Shown here in pieces: positions 21,301-32,496 of a stretch of DNA of 64,000 nucleotides (position 1 is the first letter of the stretch; the number at the start of each line of letters is the position of its first letter). The stretch comes from Paraconiothyrium sp. Pb-2020 (lineage: Eukaryota > Ascomycota > Dothideomycetes > Pleosporales > Didymosphaeriaceae). Under the pieces are notes generated by a model, which made no database searches, was not told the origin of the DNA, and saw only the letters and a list, made by a program, of their open reading frames with translations. Location: contig JAJUBI010000001.1 in the NCBI GenBank assembly GCA_022419385.1, positions 5,828,001 through 5,892,000 of the forward strand, read 5' to 3'. A program made the translations under genes and the position numbers.

Positions 21301-24300
21301 TCAAGGGCCGACCTCGAACTTCAGCCTGATACCCATGCTAGCCAACTCCACGTCGAGATACTTCAAAACCCCTGGCACTGCCACAGTCGTGACATCGTCG
21401 CCACCTTGGTATCTCAGACCCTGCCCATCCGACCACACTTCTGTCTTGGGCGCTGCGCTATCAGCCAGCTTGGCGCAACGCCTACACCTAACTTGAAAGA
21501 CCTTGCTGTTCTTCCTTTGGTAATCGTTGACTGTGGGAGTAGTTGACAGGAAGGAACCGCAGCTGCGGCAAATGGTGGCCTTCGTATAGTCCGAGCAGTT
21601 CATTAGACGGTCCTGCAGCAGGAAGGCTGTTCCGTGGGCTAGCAGAGAATCGCGCTCCATCTCTCCAACACGAATACCACCACCCTTCTTACGACCCTTG
21701 ATGGGCTGCCCGGTGTACGAGTTGACCGGACCCGTGGTTCGGACTTGATACTTGTCGTTGACCATGTGCCTGAGACGTTGGTAGTAAACTACACCAATGT
21801 AGATGTCGGCAGCGAGCTCCTCGCCTGTAATACCGCTGTACATGGGCTCATTGCCGTAGTAGTTGTAGCCAGCCTTCATAAGCTGGTGGCCGAAATGATC
21901 GACGGCTGTATTTTGCTCGTCGAAGCGGGAAGGTGTCGAGTCCTGGGCTATGCCGTGCAGCGCACCGGCTTTACCGGCAAGAGATTCGACGAACATACCG
22001 ATCGTCATTCGCGACGGGAAAGCGTGAGGGTTGATAATAACGTCGGGTTGGATACCAGATTCCGAGAAAGGCATGTCGATGGCGGGCCATTTCTGCGAGC
22101 AGACACCCTTCTGTCCGTGGCGCGAAGAGAACTTGTCTCCGATGACGGGAGAACGAGGAACGCGGAGCTTGATACTGATTTTCTGGCACGGGTCGGCAGC
22201 GGTTTCAGAGCCAATGACGCGGACCTCTTCGACAAACGCAAGTTCATCCTCCTTGTACTTGAAGAACTGCGTCTGACCATCAAGGTTAATGTAATCGCCC
22301 TGGGTCTGATCGTACGAAACGTTGTGCCATGCGGCAAGCACATCACCAGATCGCAGCATGGTGCCGACTCTAGGTAAGCCATCATCATCGAGCGTCTCTC
22401 GCCAATTTGCCTTTACCACTCCTTCTGGGGCGAATCCGAATAGCCTGTTCACCGTCTTAGAAGACCTCGATTTGCGCTGCCCCTCCGCAAGGTCGCAAAT
22501 TTTAGTCTTGTAGATGCTGCCATGACCGAAACCACGCTCATGTGCAGACTTGTTTAGAATCATTGCATCGTCCATGTCGTACCCCGTATATGAAATAACA
22601 GCCACAACAGCATTCGTCCCGTTGGGGAAGTTGTCCAGGCCATATTCGTTGTGTAAGGGTGGTCGCACGACGGGTGTTTGGCCAGTCTGTAAGCGGTAGG
22701 TCTTGTTGTCCGTTCGATACCGTAGGGCGGTCGCTGGTGTTCCCATTGTCTGCTTTCCCATCTGACACTGCTTAGGGTTAATTACGTATTCCCTAACACT
22801 GATAAGACAACTTTACCTGGTACATATTTCTTGGCGATTGGTTGAAGTCGGAGAAGGGGGTCATGTTCGCGACAATGGAGAGTATGTTAGTGGGATCGAA
22901 TTCGACATGGGTGGAGTCACCAGATACAATCTCGGGATCTGTGCACGCTATCGACATGTAGGGTTGCTCGAACGGTCCCACGTAGTCCAGCTTGTCAAGG
23001 GGCAAATACTTGACTGGTCTGTACATCCTTGCTGACTGCGATGACATGAAAATACCAGGGTATTGTCCACCGTTAGAATTGGGGATGTAGCCGATCTCAA
23101 GCTCCAGTGGTATATTGTGCGTTCCTTCAACCTTGTAGTAGCGAAGAGTATCCGCAATGACCTTGGCTTGCTTGGGTGAGCAGAAACCGAGAATGCGGCC
23201 GTCAAGCTGTACTACCACACTCGCATCTAGAGAGGCGGATGCTTTACTCGATACGCCCATCTGTGCAACAACCTGGGGAATCGCTGACACGTCCACGCCT
23301 TTCGTCATTATCTTGCACTTGTGCGCAAAGTGATTGAGTAGTCCGCATGGCGCACCGTCAGGGGTGTGTACCGGACACAAGAAGCCCCAGCTTTCTGGGA
23401 GCAGCTTGCGCACCGTGGTCGTCTTCATTTGGGCGAAGTAGGCGCCTCGATGCACCATGCGGAAGTGGCTGATGAATCGATAGAAGTTGAGCTTTTCTGC
23501 GACCACACAGAAACCTGCTGTCTGTTGTAGATCGAGACCTGTAGGACTGACAAGGTTTCCTGTCGAGAGGAAGTACTCCATCGCTCGACCGACATCTTCG
23601 CCCTGCGCCCTCTTCAGGATCTTGCCCAGGAATTCTTTCTGAAACTCATGCGAAGTGAATGGTTTCCATTCGTTTTTGCGCCCCCATTCCTGCAGCGGGA
23701 ACCTTATCGAGTTCAGCCACTCGTCCATCTTTTCCTTGATGATCATTCCATACAACTGTCCACCAAGAAGCACTTCTTGGTTCTGAACAGCGTCAGGATT
23801 TTCCACCGAGCATTCGCCCTCAGCAAGCGCATAGAGCTTCCTGATCATGAACAACAGCATCCGGAATTTGTCAGCATCGTTTTGTTCTTTGATCTTGTAT
23901 GCGCCCAGATGTGGCAGGACGATCTTTCTCAAAAATTCTGTGCCCGCTTCTTCATCACTGAGGTCATCCGGAATTTGCAAAACCACCCTAAACTTCTCAC
24001 CAAGGTAAGCCCTGGTCATGGCTCGGGAGTGTAACCCATAAACCTTATAGGTGCGCAAAAGCAGTTCCACACGATCGGTCACGAATTGCTTCTCGGCGAG
24101 GCCCTCGGAGTTTGCTGTACCGACAATCCCTTCAAAGATCTCGCGGTCGTTCGTCTCAACTAGTGCCTTGAGCACCATAACCACTGGGATGAGATACTCG
24201 GCCTTTCTCCACGAAAATCTGAGATTGACGTTACCGTCATTGAGGTAGTGAAGTGCATTAGTCTGTGATGTCTGATCGGGCCGAACGCTGCGGATTTCCA

Positions 24301-25031
24301 CGCCAAGAGTGGTGTAGCCTGGTCCACGGTTTGTGTACGAGGGGCGCTGGATGGCCATGGGGTAGTTACGGCGGGGCACAATAAGCATGCGAATGATTTT
24401 CTCGATTCCGTTCACGATGAAGTAACCGCCAAACTCCTCCGTCTCTTCCTTAGCCTTGTACAACTGGGCAGGACTCATGTTTTCGAGGTGGCACCGGTTA
24501 GACTGTCACGAGTACACTTAGCATGTTGTAGGACCCGATACCAGGGCAAGATCTTACCTTGAGCATGATGGGCACCTGCCCAAGTTCGCGCACCGTCTCC
24601 AGCCAGTCCCCGTTGTTGATCCGGTATTGCACACGCGCTCGCAGCTTCCCCCGGTAGCTGACATGTCGCTCTCTGCACTCAGCAGGAAGAATGTTGCGGT
24701 TGCTGATGGACACCTTATTGGTCGGAGGCGGTACCGACTTGTCAAGGAACACATCCATAATTTTGACACTCAGTCTGTTGCGTCGGCCCACGTCCTCGGG
24801 CTGCGCATATGGATCGCCATCGAGGAAGACCTTGGTGCCGATCTCCTTGATAGCTTCGTCTAGATGGCCGCCTTTCGCAAAGATTTGATTGAAAGAGTGA
24901 ATGTGCGGGTCTACAGCTGCGGCGAGTGTCGGGTAGGCGGTACGGTCCTTGGGCGGATTTTGGAAGAGCTTCTGGCGTCGCGCCGTATCGAACTCGGTGG
25001 ACCACTGCGTGTTGGTCGGCGCGGGCGCCAT
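21301..25031 (-). CDS. RPA2: DNA-directed RNA polymerase I subunit RPA2 (A135)
   Basis: Second-largest subunit of RNA polymerase I, which transcribes rDNA in the nucleolus. Three exons. The first ends ELGQVPIMLK and joins SNRCHLENMSPAQ across an intron at about 24487-24556. The second ends PRNMYQ and joins CQMGKQTMGTP across a 47-bp intron near 22762-22815. About 1,200 residues, frame intact. Family marks include PTLAAAVDPHIHSFN (Pol I-specific N-terminus), CPVHTPDGAPCGLLNH, the catalytic-site segment GYDMDDAMILNKSA, GDKFSSRHGQKGV, and the C-terminal zinc ribbon CRSCG / CRRC. I chose the start at 25031 (MAPAPTN), which resembles related proteins. An in-frame upstream ATG at 25091 would add 20 residues. 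It is head-to-head with ARL8. Confidence 0.95.
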
Positions 25032-25091
25032 GGCTGCGGGAGCGCGGGCGAGGCGGGCTCGGTCTGCTGGGGAGGGTTGTTGTATGTTCAA

Positions 25092-25588
25092 TTAGTATGA
25101 CCCTGCAGTGTCATGGCCTCCGCGACAAGATGGGCGGTGCTATGCGGTGTGCGTTCAGGTGCAGTGCTTTGCTCCAGAAAAAAAGTTCAGAGGTTGCATA
25201 GGCCCCGGCGATAGCGCACCTATCATAAGCGAAAGGGCCCGTGCTCCCAGAGCTCTCCATCTTCGGTCACACGCCGCTTGGCGGCGGCTCGACTTGGGAA
25301 CGCACAAGTGCTTCTTTCTTGGTTCTCATGGGCGGCACGGCTCCGTCTCTGCTTCTCCACTGCGCGGATGAATTGTTAAGCTACGAGCTGCGAATTCGTG
25401 CATTGTCATTCTATTTCGCCGACGCGCAGGTCACGTTGTGATCGCCAGACCACTGCCCCGCAAGGATTCCTAGTCCTGCTGTAGGTTTCCCACCCAGACG
25501 CTCATCATCCGTCCTGCACCTGCGCCAGTCCGCAGCCCGACAACAACATCGCCTCGCAGCCAGACCTCGCCGAGGGACGACTTCAGAG
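25092..25588. promoter_or_regulatory. Divergent RPA2 / ARL8 promoter region
   Basis: About 500 bp between the outer RPA2 start option and the ARL8 start, transcribed outward on both sides. GC-rich near 25250-25320. No specific site assigned. Confidence 0.5.
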
Positions 25589-26680
25589 ATGGCCAGCATC
25601 TTCCGCCGCATCTACGACTGGCTCCTGCGCCTGTTCTGGTGTGTATTCCCCTCCATCAGCTTCCATCCTACTCCACCCTCGTCCGCTAGGCAAGCGCCAT
25701 TTGCTCCCTCCCCATGATCAGATTTCTATCGACGAAAAAGCAAAGTGCGCCCGACAACACCAGTTTCGATTGCTGATAGGCTTTACTACGCAGGGCGACC
25801 GAGATGGACATCACCATGATCGGACTGCAGAACGCAGGCAAGACATCGCTGCTGCGAGTTCTGGCGGTGAGTCCCGTCCTATTTCGGACATGCGCGTGCG
25901 ACTGGGACGATGCTGCGACGAGGGCTAAATGACTGACTGCCATCTAGGGCGGCGAATTCACTGTCGAGTGCGTCAACATCTGCTCATGTAGCGCAAGCCG
26001 CCGGCACTGTTTCGACAGTGTCCGTTTTGGCTGCGTCGCGCAACCTTGAGCTCCCTCTTCGCTGGTCCCTGCACTGATACTTGGCCATAGCTCCATCCCG
26101 ACCGTGGGCTTCAACATGAAGCGCGTCCAGAAAGGCCATGTAACCCTGAAGTGGTAAGTGTTTTTCGATATCCGCCCTGGTCACGCACGTCCGTCTCTTG
26201 CAGCGCCAAGCCTGTGCGAACCATCCTTCTGGGATGTAGGATAATGTACCCTGTTGCGCGAGTACCTGCTGACCATCACCGTCATTCCAGTTGGGATCTC
26301 GGAGGGCAGCCTCGGTTCCGTTCCATGTGGGAGAGGTATTGTCGCGGCGTCAACGCCATGGTGTAAGTCCATTTGTCCGGCACGAGTGCCTCGCTCATCG
26401 CATCAGGTTCATCGTCGACTCGGCCGACAGGGATGCCCTACCGGTAGCACGTGAAGAACTGAAGCTCTTGCTAGAGAAGCCCGCGCTGGAGGGCATCCCT
26501 TTGCTGGTCCTCGGCAACAAGTCCGACCTCCCTAACAAACTTTCCGTGGACGAGCTAATCGACGCCCTGAACCTAAAGGCGGTGTCGCATCGTGAGGTGA
26601 GCTGCTACGGCATCAGCGCGAAAGAAGAGACCAACCTCGACGCTGTCCTGCAGTGGTTGATCGCTCGCGCAAGCCGATAG
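25589..26680 (+). CDS. ARL8: ARL8-type small GTPase
   Basis: Small GTPase of the Arf-like 8 subfamily, which in animals links lysosomes to kinesin transport; in filamentous fungi a vacuole or endosome role is likely. Six exons by hand: MASIFRRIYDWLLRLFW | ATEMDITMIGLQNAGKTSLLRVLA | GGEFTVD | SIPTVGFNMKRVQKGHVTLKC | WDLGGQPRFRSMWERYCRGV | FIVDSADRDALPVARE to the stop at 26680. The P-loop GLQNAGKTS, switch II WDLGGQPRFR, NKSD and the SAKE-type base-recognition motif (ISAKEE) are all intact. About 185 residues, usual length. There is no N-terminal glycine for myristoylation, as expected for Arl8. The fourth intron is longer (about 136 bp) and contains a second possible acceptor at about 26205. 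Head-to-head with RPA2. Confidence 0.92.
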
Positions 26681-28663
26681 GCGTTGTTCGAAGGTTGTTC
26701 GGACTGGAACGTGACCTGCACTTCGCCTCGCGGCCACGTGCCGATTCGATGAGGCGTTCGACTTTTACGGATTGCTGGCTTCATGACCCCTGATCTGCCG
26801 ACATTCTTGCGAATGCGGCTGTCAGCTTTAAACGACATACTTAATGATTCTTACGACGTGACGGAAAGACAGACGGGCAGTTTGATCTGCAGGCTAGCGA
26901 TGGCCATCTCGTTCTCCTGTTGGCACGTTTTCTTGTTTTGTTGCATTCTCACTCCATCATCGATAGCGATGACACTTGGTTGCGCATGTTTCCCTTATGA
27001 AGCGGGCCTGGATACGATAACGACTATTGGCATATTGTGTATCGTCTGTGTACTTTGAGCGGTATCATGTCGTTACGAGCAGCAAAAGCGTCGGACTGAA
27101 ATATGTGGCGATGCTTATTTGGCGGTATTTACATTCTAAGACGCGGTGTCGGCCGTGGCAGATCTTTTACTGTGGCACCAATGTTCGTGTTCGTAACATA
27201 ATGGTAACTTCCTCTTCTCATATGACGAATTGGGTCGCTCGTGACTCGTAGTGAGGCGTGCGCCGTGACTTGCTGCCGTGGAGCGATCCAGTGACCTTTC
27301 CAGCCATGCGGCGGTCGTCGTGACGATGAGTGTCTTTGGAACAACAGTGTAAGGCATTTCGCATCCTTAGGGTCGAATCAGTGCCGCAGCTCGCCCTCAC
27401 TCGTCGTGGTATTGACAACTGCCAAACAAGCTAAAGCAGCTCGTGTCGCGCCTCGAGGGGAGCGCATGGTCAAGCGCATGACAGCCGCTTCACAACGCGC
27501 GCCGCGCGCCAACAGCAGCACAATCGCATGCGCTCGCAAAGGAGAGGGAACGAAACGGACGAACAGCGAAAACGCACGCCAGCTGGCAGCTCGCACGCAG
27601 TTATTTCAGAAATTCCCCTTCACACAATGGCCAGCGTTGACAACTCACCTCGCATTAGCGGGAACCAGGGATTTGGTTAGCGTGAGAAGGGGATAGGACG
27701 AGCATCCCTGATCGCGCCGGGAGCCTATGCGAACGCCGATTGTGTTGGTCGTGGCGGAGGCACGAGATTTGCACGGGGCATGTGGCAGTACGGGGAAGGC
27801 CTTGTGGCGCATAGGGAGGGTATTTGGTAAGGCTGCGTCAGTGGAGAGATATGGTGAGATTGGAGATTTGAGAATGAGCAGGTAGTGGCTTGGGTATTTG
27901 GAAGACGGAGGGGAGACGCGGTGGGCGAACAATGTGCGAGCCAAACAGGTGATGCATAGTCACGGTGCAATGGGATGACATGAACTCCGGTCGCGCAGGG
28001 TCAGTTCTAGCAGAGCAATGCAAAATGCTCTGATCGTAGGTTTGGAAGTGAATCCTCTGTGTGTCTTCCTCAGCTCTAAGTGACTAAGGATGAAGTATTG
28101 TAGCCAGCACGGGCAGTTCTTGCCGGTTACGTCTTCGAAATCCAACATCGCAAGTCCCGCTAGCCCTACCAAGGTAGCATGGGGATATCCGATTTGCCCG
28201 ATGATGCGTTGCGCATCAAGTCCACAACAGTAGCGTCTACACAGTACCATGACTTCAGTACAAATGCGCATCCATGCTTGTCCTTGATTGCTGGATTCGG
28301 CAACATTCCATGTGTGAGTGCCGTTTAATCGTCAGCATGATTCCACATCGCAACCCAACTTGGACATGCGAAGGCACTAGAAGCGTCGTAATAGCTTCGC
28401 CGCAGCAGTCATCACGCTCTTTCCAAGCCTCGTGGACACATCTCCGCCGGAGCTGTTCGCAAAGACGCCGCTCGATCCGGCAACAAGTTGGCAGGCACGC
28501 CACGCCGCTTGGCGTTGGCTCAGCCACAGTGATCCCTGCCGCCGTCCCATATCAACTCCGTCATACCCAGTGTTCTCTGCCTTTGTCCTCCTCTCCAACC
28601 TCTAACGTCACACTTGCACCTGTTTAGCACCTCTTAGCACTGATAAGTGCCCATATAGCCAAG
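26681..28663. other. Long intergenic stretch of about 2 kb
   Basis: Between ARL8 and the RCR-like gene. A possible 5' exon starts near 27627 (MASVDNSPRISGNQG, preceded by a C/A-rich leader), but I could not connect it to a continuing frame. The last 300 bases, C/T-rich, are the presumed promoter of the RCR-like gene. No repeat or RNA gene seen. Confidence 0.5.
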
Positions 28664-29463
28664 ATGCCGACGCTGGTTCCAAGATACTACGAGTACGTAT
28701 GACCTGCGCCATCAAGCTCGCTTTCCTTTCCGGTCTTTGGCCACCTCACAGCCCTGCTCAAGTCGCGTCACCACCTGATATATTATTGCGGGCCCTCGAC
28801 TGGGCTGGTTGTACCCTTTGTTTCTCCTGCGAACATTTGTCGGCGTGTGCAACCTATCTAACACAAAATGGCCAGATGCCGCAATCAATATGGTCAATAC
28901 TACAATTGTAGTAACCGTTGGAATGACTGGGTTCGCTGGGTCGTCCTCGCGGTCGTCGTCCTCGGCTTCTTCCTCCTCTTCGTCATGTGCAGGTTCGTAT
29001 CATCTCCCTACGAGACTCCAATGTCCGAACACCGTGTTGTAACTTATGCATTTAAGCTACAATTACAACGACCCGACTCTGGACGTCTAACGATTGTTTT
29101 TATGCCGGCTAACATACTTTCAGCTGTATAACTGCTCGCCGCCGCCGCAAGGCTGGTCATCAACCCTTCTACGGTACAGGCTGGGCCGCGCGCCCTGGCT
29201 ACGGCAATGCACAACCATACTACAACAACAATTATCAGCAACCTCCGCCGCAGTACTCAGCGCAGCCTCAAGGACAGGGTGGATATTACGGAGGCGGAGC
29301 GAACCAAGGATACTACGGCAACAACGGACAAACCCCATACGGCCAGGCCAACGGCGTTGAGTTGCAACCGCCGCAACAGGCACACCAGGCCCGGGGTGGA
29401 GAGGATGTGTACTCGCCCCCTCCGGGACCGCCACCAGGCAAGGGTGACGGTATCATTAGGTAA
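28664..29463 (+). CDS. RCR-like single-pass membrane protein
   Basis: Three exons. MPTLVPRYYE (28664-28692) joins CRNQYGQYYNCSNRWNDW after an intron at 28693-28875. The second exon contains the membrane segment WVVLAVVVLGFFLLFVMC and joins SCITARRRRKAGHQPFYGTGW after an intron at 28993-29123. The tail is rich in Gly, Tyr, Asn, Gln and Pro (PYYNNNYQQPPPQYSAQPQ; YYGGGANQGYYGNN) and carries PPQY- and PPPGPPPG-type motifs. The short Cys-containing N-terminus, one membrane helix, a basic RRRRK stop-transfer and a PPxY-rich tail match the Rcr1/Rcr2-like family, linked in yeast to chitin deposition and endosome-vacuole sorting through Rsp5. About 160 residues. An alternative start at 28868 within exon 2 would drop the first ten residues. 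Confidence 0.75.
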
Positions 29464-30085
29464 ATGGGCTGCGCAAACAGCGCGGAGAGATAATGAGGGC
29501 GTTGCACGATAATATGATTTTTTTGAGCGCTGGAGTTGGATCGGATACGGGATTTTTTGGGATGACCATGGGTGCGAATAAACAGATTTGACGGCGGCAA
29601 GGCGCTTTCAATTCGGTCTTGGGAAAACAGTACGATACCTCGATTAGTCATTATTCTCTACTACACATGATAACTCGTGCATTGACCATCTCTTCGTCAT
29701 ACACCACTGGCTGTGATATGGTCTACGAAATTATTATCAGCACAGCAAACGCACCCTTCAGATACAGATAAACTACGCGAAGGCCTTAAGGGCGTTTCTG
29801 TTTCCTGCATTCGCCTTATTTACCGAAAGGAACAGTAGGACATGAGAGTCGCTGTTGTGTCAGCGAATGTAGGATTCGACTCTTATTGGCTGTAAGTCGC
29901 ACGAGAGTAAGCCTGATGCTGTAAAAGGAAGGCGTTGCGTAGCACACGGGCACAGCAACTATCTTCGATGCGCACCAGAAGAACGTTCAACAACAATTGC
30001 CTCAACTTCTAGTTACTTCACAACTATTTCCACAGTAAAGAGTCGCCAATTATAAGCTTAGCGAAGCGCCAGCTTCCACGCAACC
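29464..30085. other. Intergenic stretch upstream of the P450 gene
   Basis: 622 bp between two plus-strand genes: 3' region of the RCR-like gene and presumed P450 promoter. No other feature seen. Confidence 0.5.
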
Positions 30086-31749
30086 ATGAGCGTTTCGCCA
30101 TGGGCTGAAGCCTTGCAAAGCCACTCCTGGAGACGACGGGCGCTCATTGCTTTCGTCGTACTCGTTCTCACAGTCACATATCAGCTCCTGATCAAACCGA
30201 AAGCCCGCACCAAGTTTCCAGTGTGGGCAACACTTGAAGTTGCGCTAACTTCCTACCTTCTCGACCAGAAAGCACAAGGCCGTCGTGTACTGTGAGAGCG
30301 CCCCAACATAGCGACTGAAACGAGAACTAATAGTTTCGATCCAGCTCTGCACTCAGGAGAAACGATGGCTCGCTCTTCGGACTCACCTCTAGGCACCAAT
30401 TGCTTGTCGATCCGCCGCAGGTCGACCGTCTCATGGCGCACGCAGCAGGCTCTATTACCGCCGCACCAGTTCAATACACACTCATGACTCGTGTTTTCGG
30501 CAACCGGGACTCGCCGGAACTCGAAAGGAAGTTTTTCTCTTCTTGGAAGGAATTGAATGCTCCGGTCGAGAAGCTGTTCTTAAACGATACTGCCGCCACA
30601 GCTGCTCTAGAACGTGCCCACATCCTCGAAAAGGCTAACTCTTTCGTGACATTCACATCTGACCGCAGCCTCATGAAGCATTGGGAGCGCTCTGCAGACA
30701 TCAAAGTAACATCAAGCGATGGTGTAAAGAAGGTTGAAGCGAGTCTACAAAGCCTAAGTCGAGACTTTGGAGCCTGCGTCGCGATCCCCCAGCTCTACGG
30801 CCAAGACTTCATGGAAAGGTACCCACAAGTCCTTGACGACCTTTGGAAGTTCGACAACGATCTCTTCCCCCTGATGATGATAGGGATCCCAGAATGGGCT
30901 CCCCTCAGAATAGTTCGCGAAGGACGTGCAGCACGAAGCCGCATTATGACAGAAATTGAGGGTCTTTACCGCCGTATCGACCAGCATCAGCATGGGAAAA
31001 CCATTGATTTCGACGCCGACATGTCTGATATCAGTGACGTTGCCCTCGGGCGAAGTACCGTTTATGAGAAGCACGGCTGGACACTCCCCGAACGCGGAGC
31101 CTGCGATCTTGCGATTTTCTGGGGCCAGAACGCAAACACGCAGCCAGTAGTCTTTTGGCTACTAGCATACGTATATTCGACCCCCGGTCTCCTAGCGCAA
31201 ATCCGCGAGGAGATTGTTCCGTATGTCAACACTTCAACCTCCAGAGAGCTGACCGCGCTCGACATCCCAGGCATCTCGAAGAACTGCCAGCTCCTCAAAG
31301 CTTGCGTTTTCGAAACATACCGCCTCGTCGTCGAAGCCACCTCCATCCGACACGTTACCCGCCCCATCACGCTTACCGACGGGGAGCGAAAACACGAACT
31401 CAAATCCGGAAGCTTCTTCTCTGCGCCGCTTTCCCTAGTCAACCACGACGCATCCGTCTACCGCGATCCCGATGTCTTTGACCCCACGCGCTTCCTGGAG
31501 CAGAACGACGCGTCTGGAAAACCGGTCGCGCGGTACGGCAAGCTGAAACCATGGGGCTCAGGCGCGGCTATGTGCAAGGGGAGGACGTTTGCAGAGAAGG
31601 AGATTATGGTGCTTGGGGCGGCGATTGTGGCTGCGTGGGATATTGAGCCTGAGAGTGGGAAGTGGGAGTTGCCGGCTATGGTTCCGGGGACGGGGGCGAA
31701 GAAGCCTGTGAGGGATATAAGGGTGGCTATTTCGAGGCGGAAGTTGTAG
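30086..31749 (+). CDS. Cytochrome P450, CYP7/CYP8-like class
   Basis: Two exons joined across a 53-bp intron at 30292-30344, about 535 residues, frame intact. The N-terminus has one membrane anchor (ALIAFVVLVLTVTYQLLI), so it should sit in the ER facing the cytosol. The ExxR motif is FETYR. The heme-binding loop is PWGSGAAMCKGR with the cysteine ligand. The I-helix reads FWGQNANTQPVVFW and lacks the usual acid-Thr pair. A Trp at the Phe position of the heme loop, no Arg two before the Cys, and the 'ANTxP..FW' I-helix are all typical of the CYP7/CYP8 branch (sterol hydroxylases, prostacyclin-synthase-like fungal P450s). The substrate cannot be read from sequence. No biosynthetic core gene lies nearby, so a cluster is not supported. 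Confidence 0.9.
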
Positions 31750-31996
31750 GACTGCTTCGCCAGTATCATCATGGGAGTTTGGATGAGCTGTGCGCAAGAA
31801 GTGGAACGGGTAATTTTGTTTACATCCGTCCCTCGCGACACCAGCAAACTCTATCTCTCTAAAGACTCTCGGCCAAACTCTAACCTCTTTTTTACTGTAT
31901 ATCCATCTCAGATCTAACCAACAAGCTGCATAGCCTCCCTTATCTCAGTCCCTCTACTCTCTCAAAAAACGACAGTAACACCACATTTGGTTATCC

Positions 31997-32496
31997 TCAG
32001 ACAGCGGAGCTAGCTTGCAAAGGAGGCGGGTTGAGGTCAAGCTCGAATGTCGAGCCCGAGAAGTTGGGAAGCATCAGATCGTACGGGAGAGATGGAAATG
32101 TTGAAGACTGCTCAACATTATCTCTCTCTACTAGAGTGGACGAATTGTCTTGGTCCTCGCTGTATTGAGGTGGTTCTACAAAACCTGATTAGCCAAAGCT
32201 GAAGCGAAAGATGGAGCTTCTATACCAATATTCCCGGTCCCTCCCGAGCGAGTTGAGTCGCTGCGTCGGTATTGCAAGACACTAACAACAAAACCTCCAA
32301 TAGTGAACGTGAGGCCAAAGATTCCAATGACAATTGGTGGTACAACACTGAGAAGCGGCGGTGTTGAGGATGTGGAGGTAGGGAAGCTCATTGGTTGGTT
32401 CCTCGGAAGCTGCTTTTGGTGCGTACTGTGAGGCAGGGACGATGCGCCCAGAAGCAGAGGTACCATTGCAGTAATACAACGAAGATGCATGATCAT
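31997..32496 (-). CDS. Small single-pass membrane protein, unrecognised
   Basis: Proposed model: start at 32496, a hydrophobic N-terminus (MHLRCITAMVPLLLGASS) that could be a signal peptide, a Ser/Thr/Pro stretch, a membrane helix (PPIVIGIFGLTFTIGGFVV), then a 41-bp intron near 32185-32225 leading to an acidic tail (FVEPPQYSEDQDNSS; LMLPNFSGSTFELDL) that stops at 31997. The intron is short and its branch site sits unusually close to the acceptor, so it is uncertain. In another frame the same DNA reads SFTYDHASSLYYCNGTSAS, which resembles ectodomains of fungal single-pass proteins. The true N-terminus may therefore be in that frame with an indel between. It is convergent with the P450 gene, about 250 bp from it. 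Confidence 0.4.

Noticed and set aside
27627..27680. Gene starting MASVDNSPRISGNQG
   Set aside because: Only about 17 codons before a stop, and no convincing downstream exon in frame; mentioned under the intergenic entry only.
29464..31749. Secondary-metabolite cluster around the P450
   Set aside because: No polyketide synthase, peptide synthetase, terpene cyclase or transporter in the flanking 20 kb on either side.
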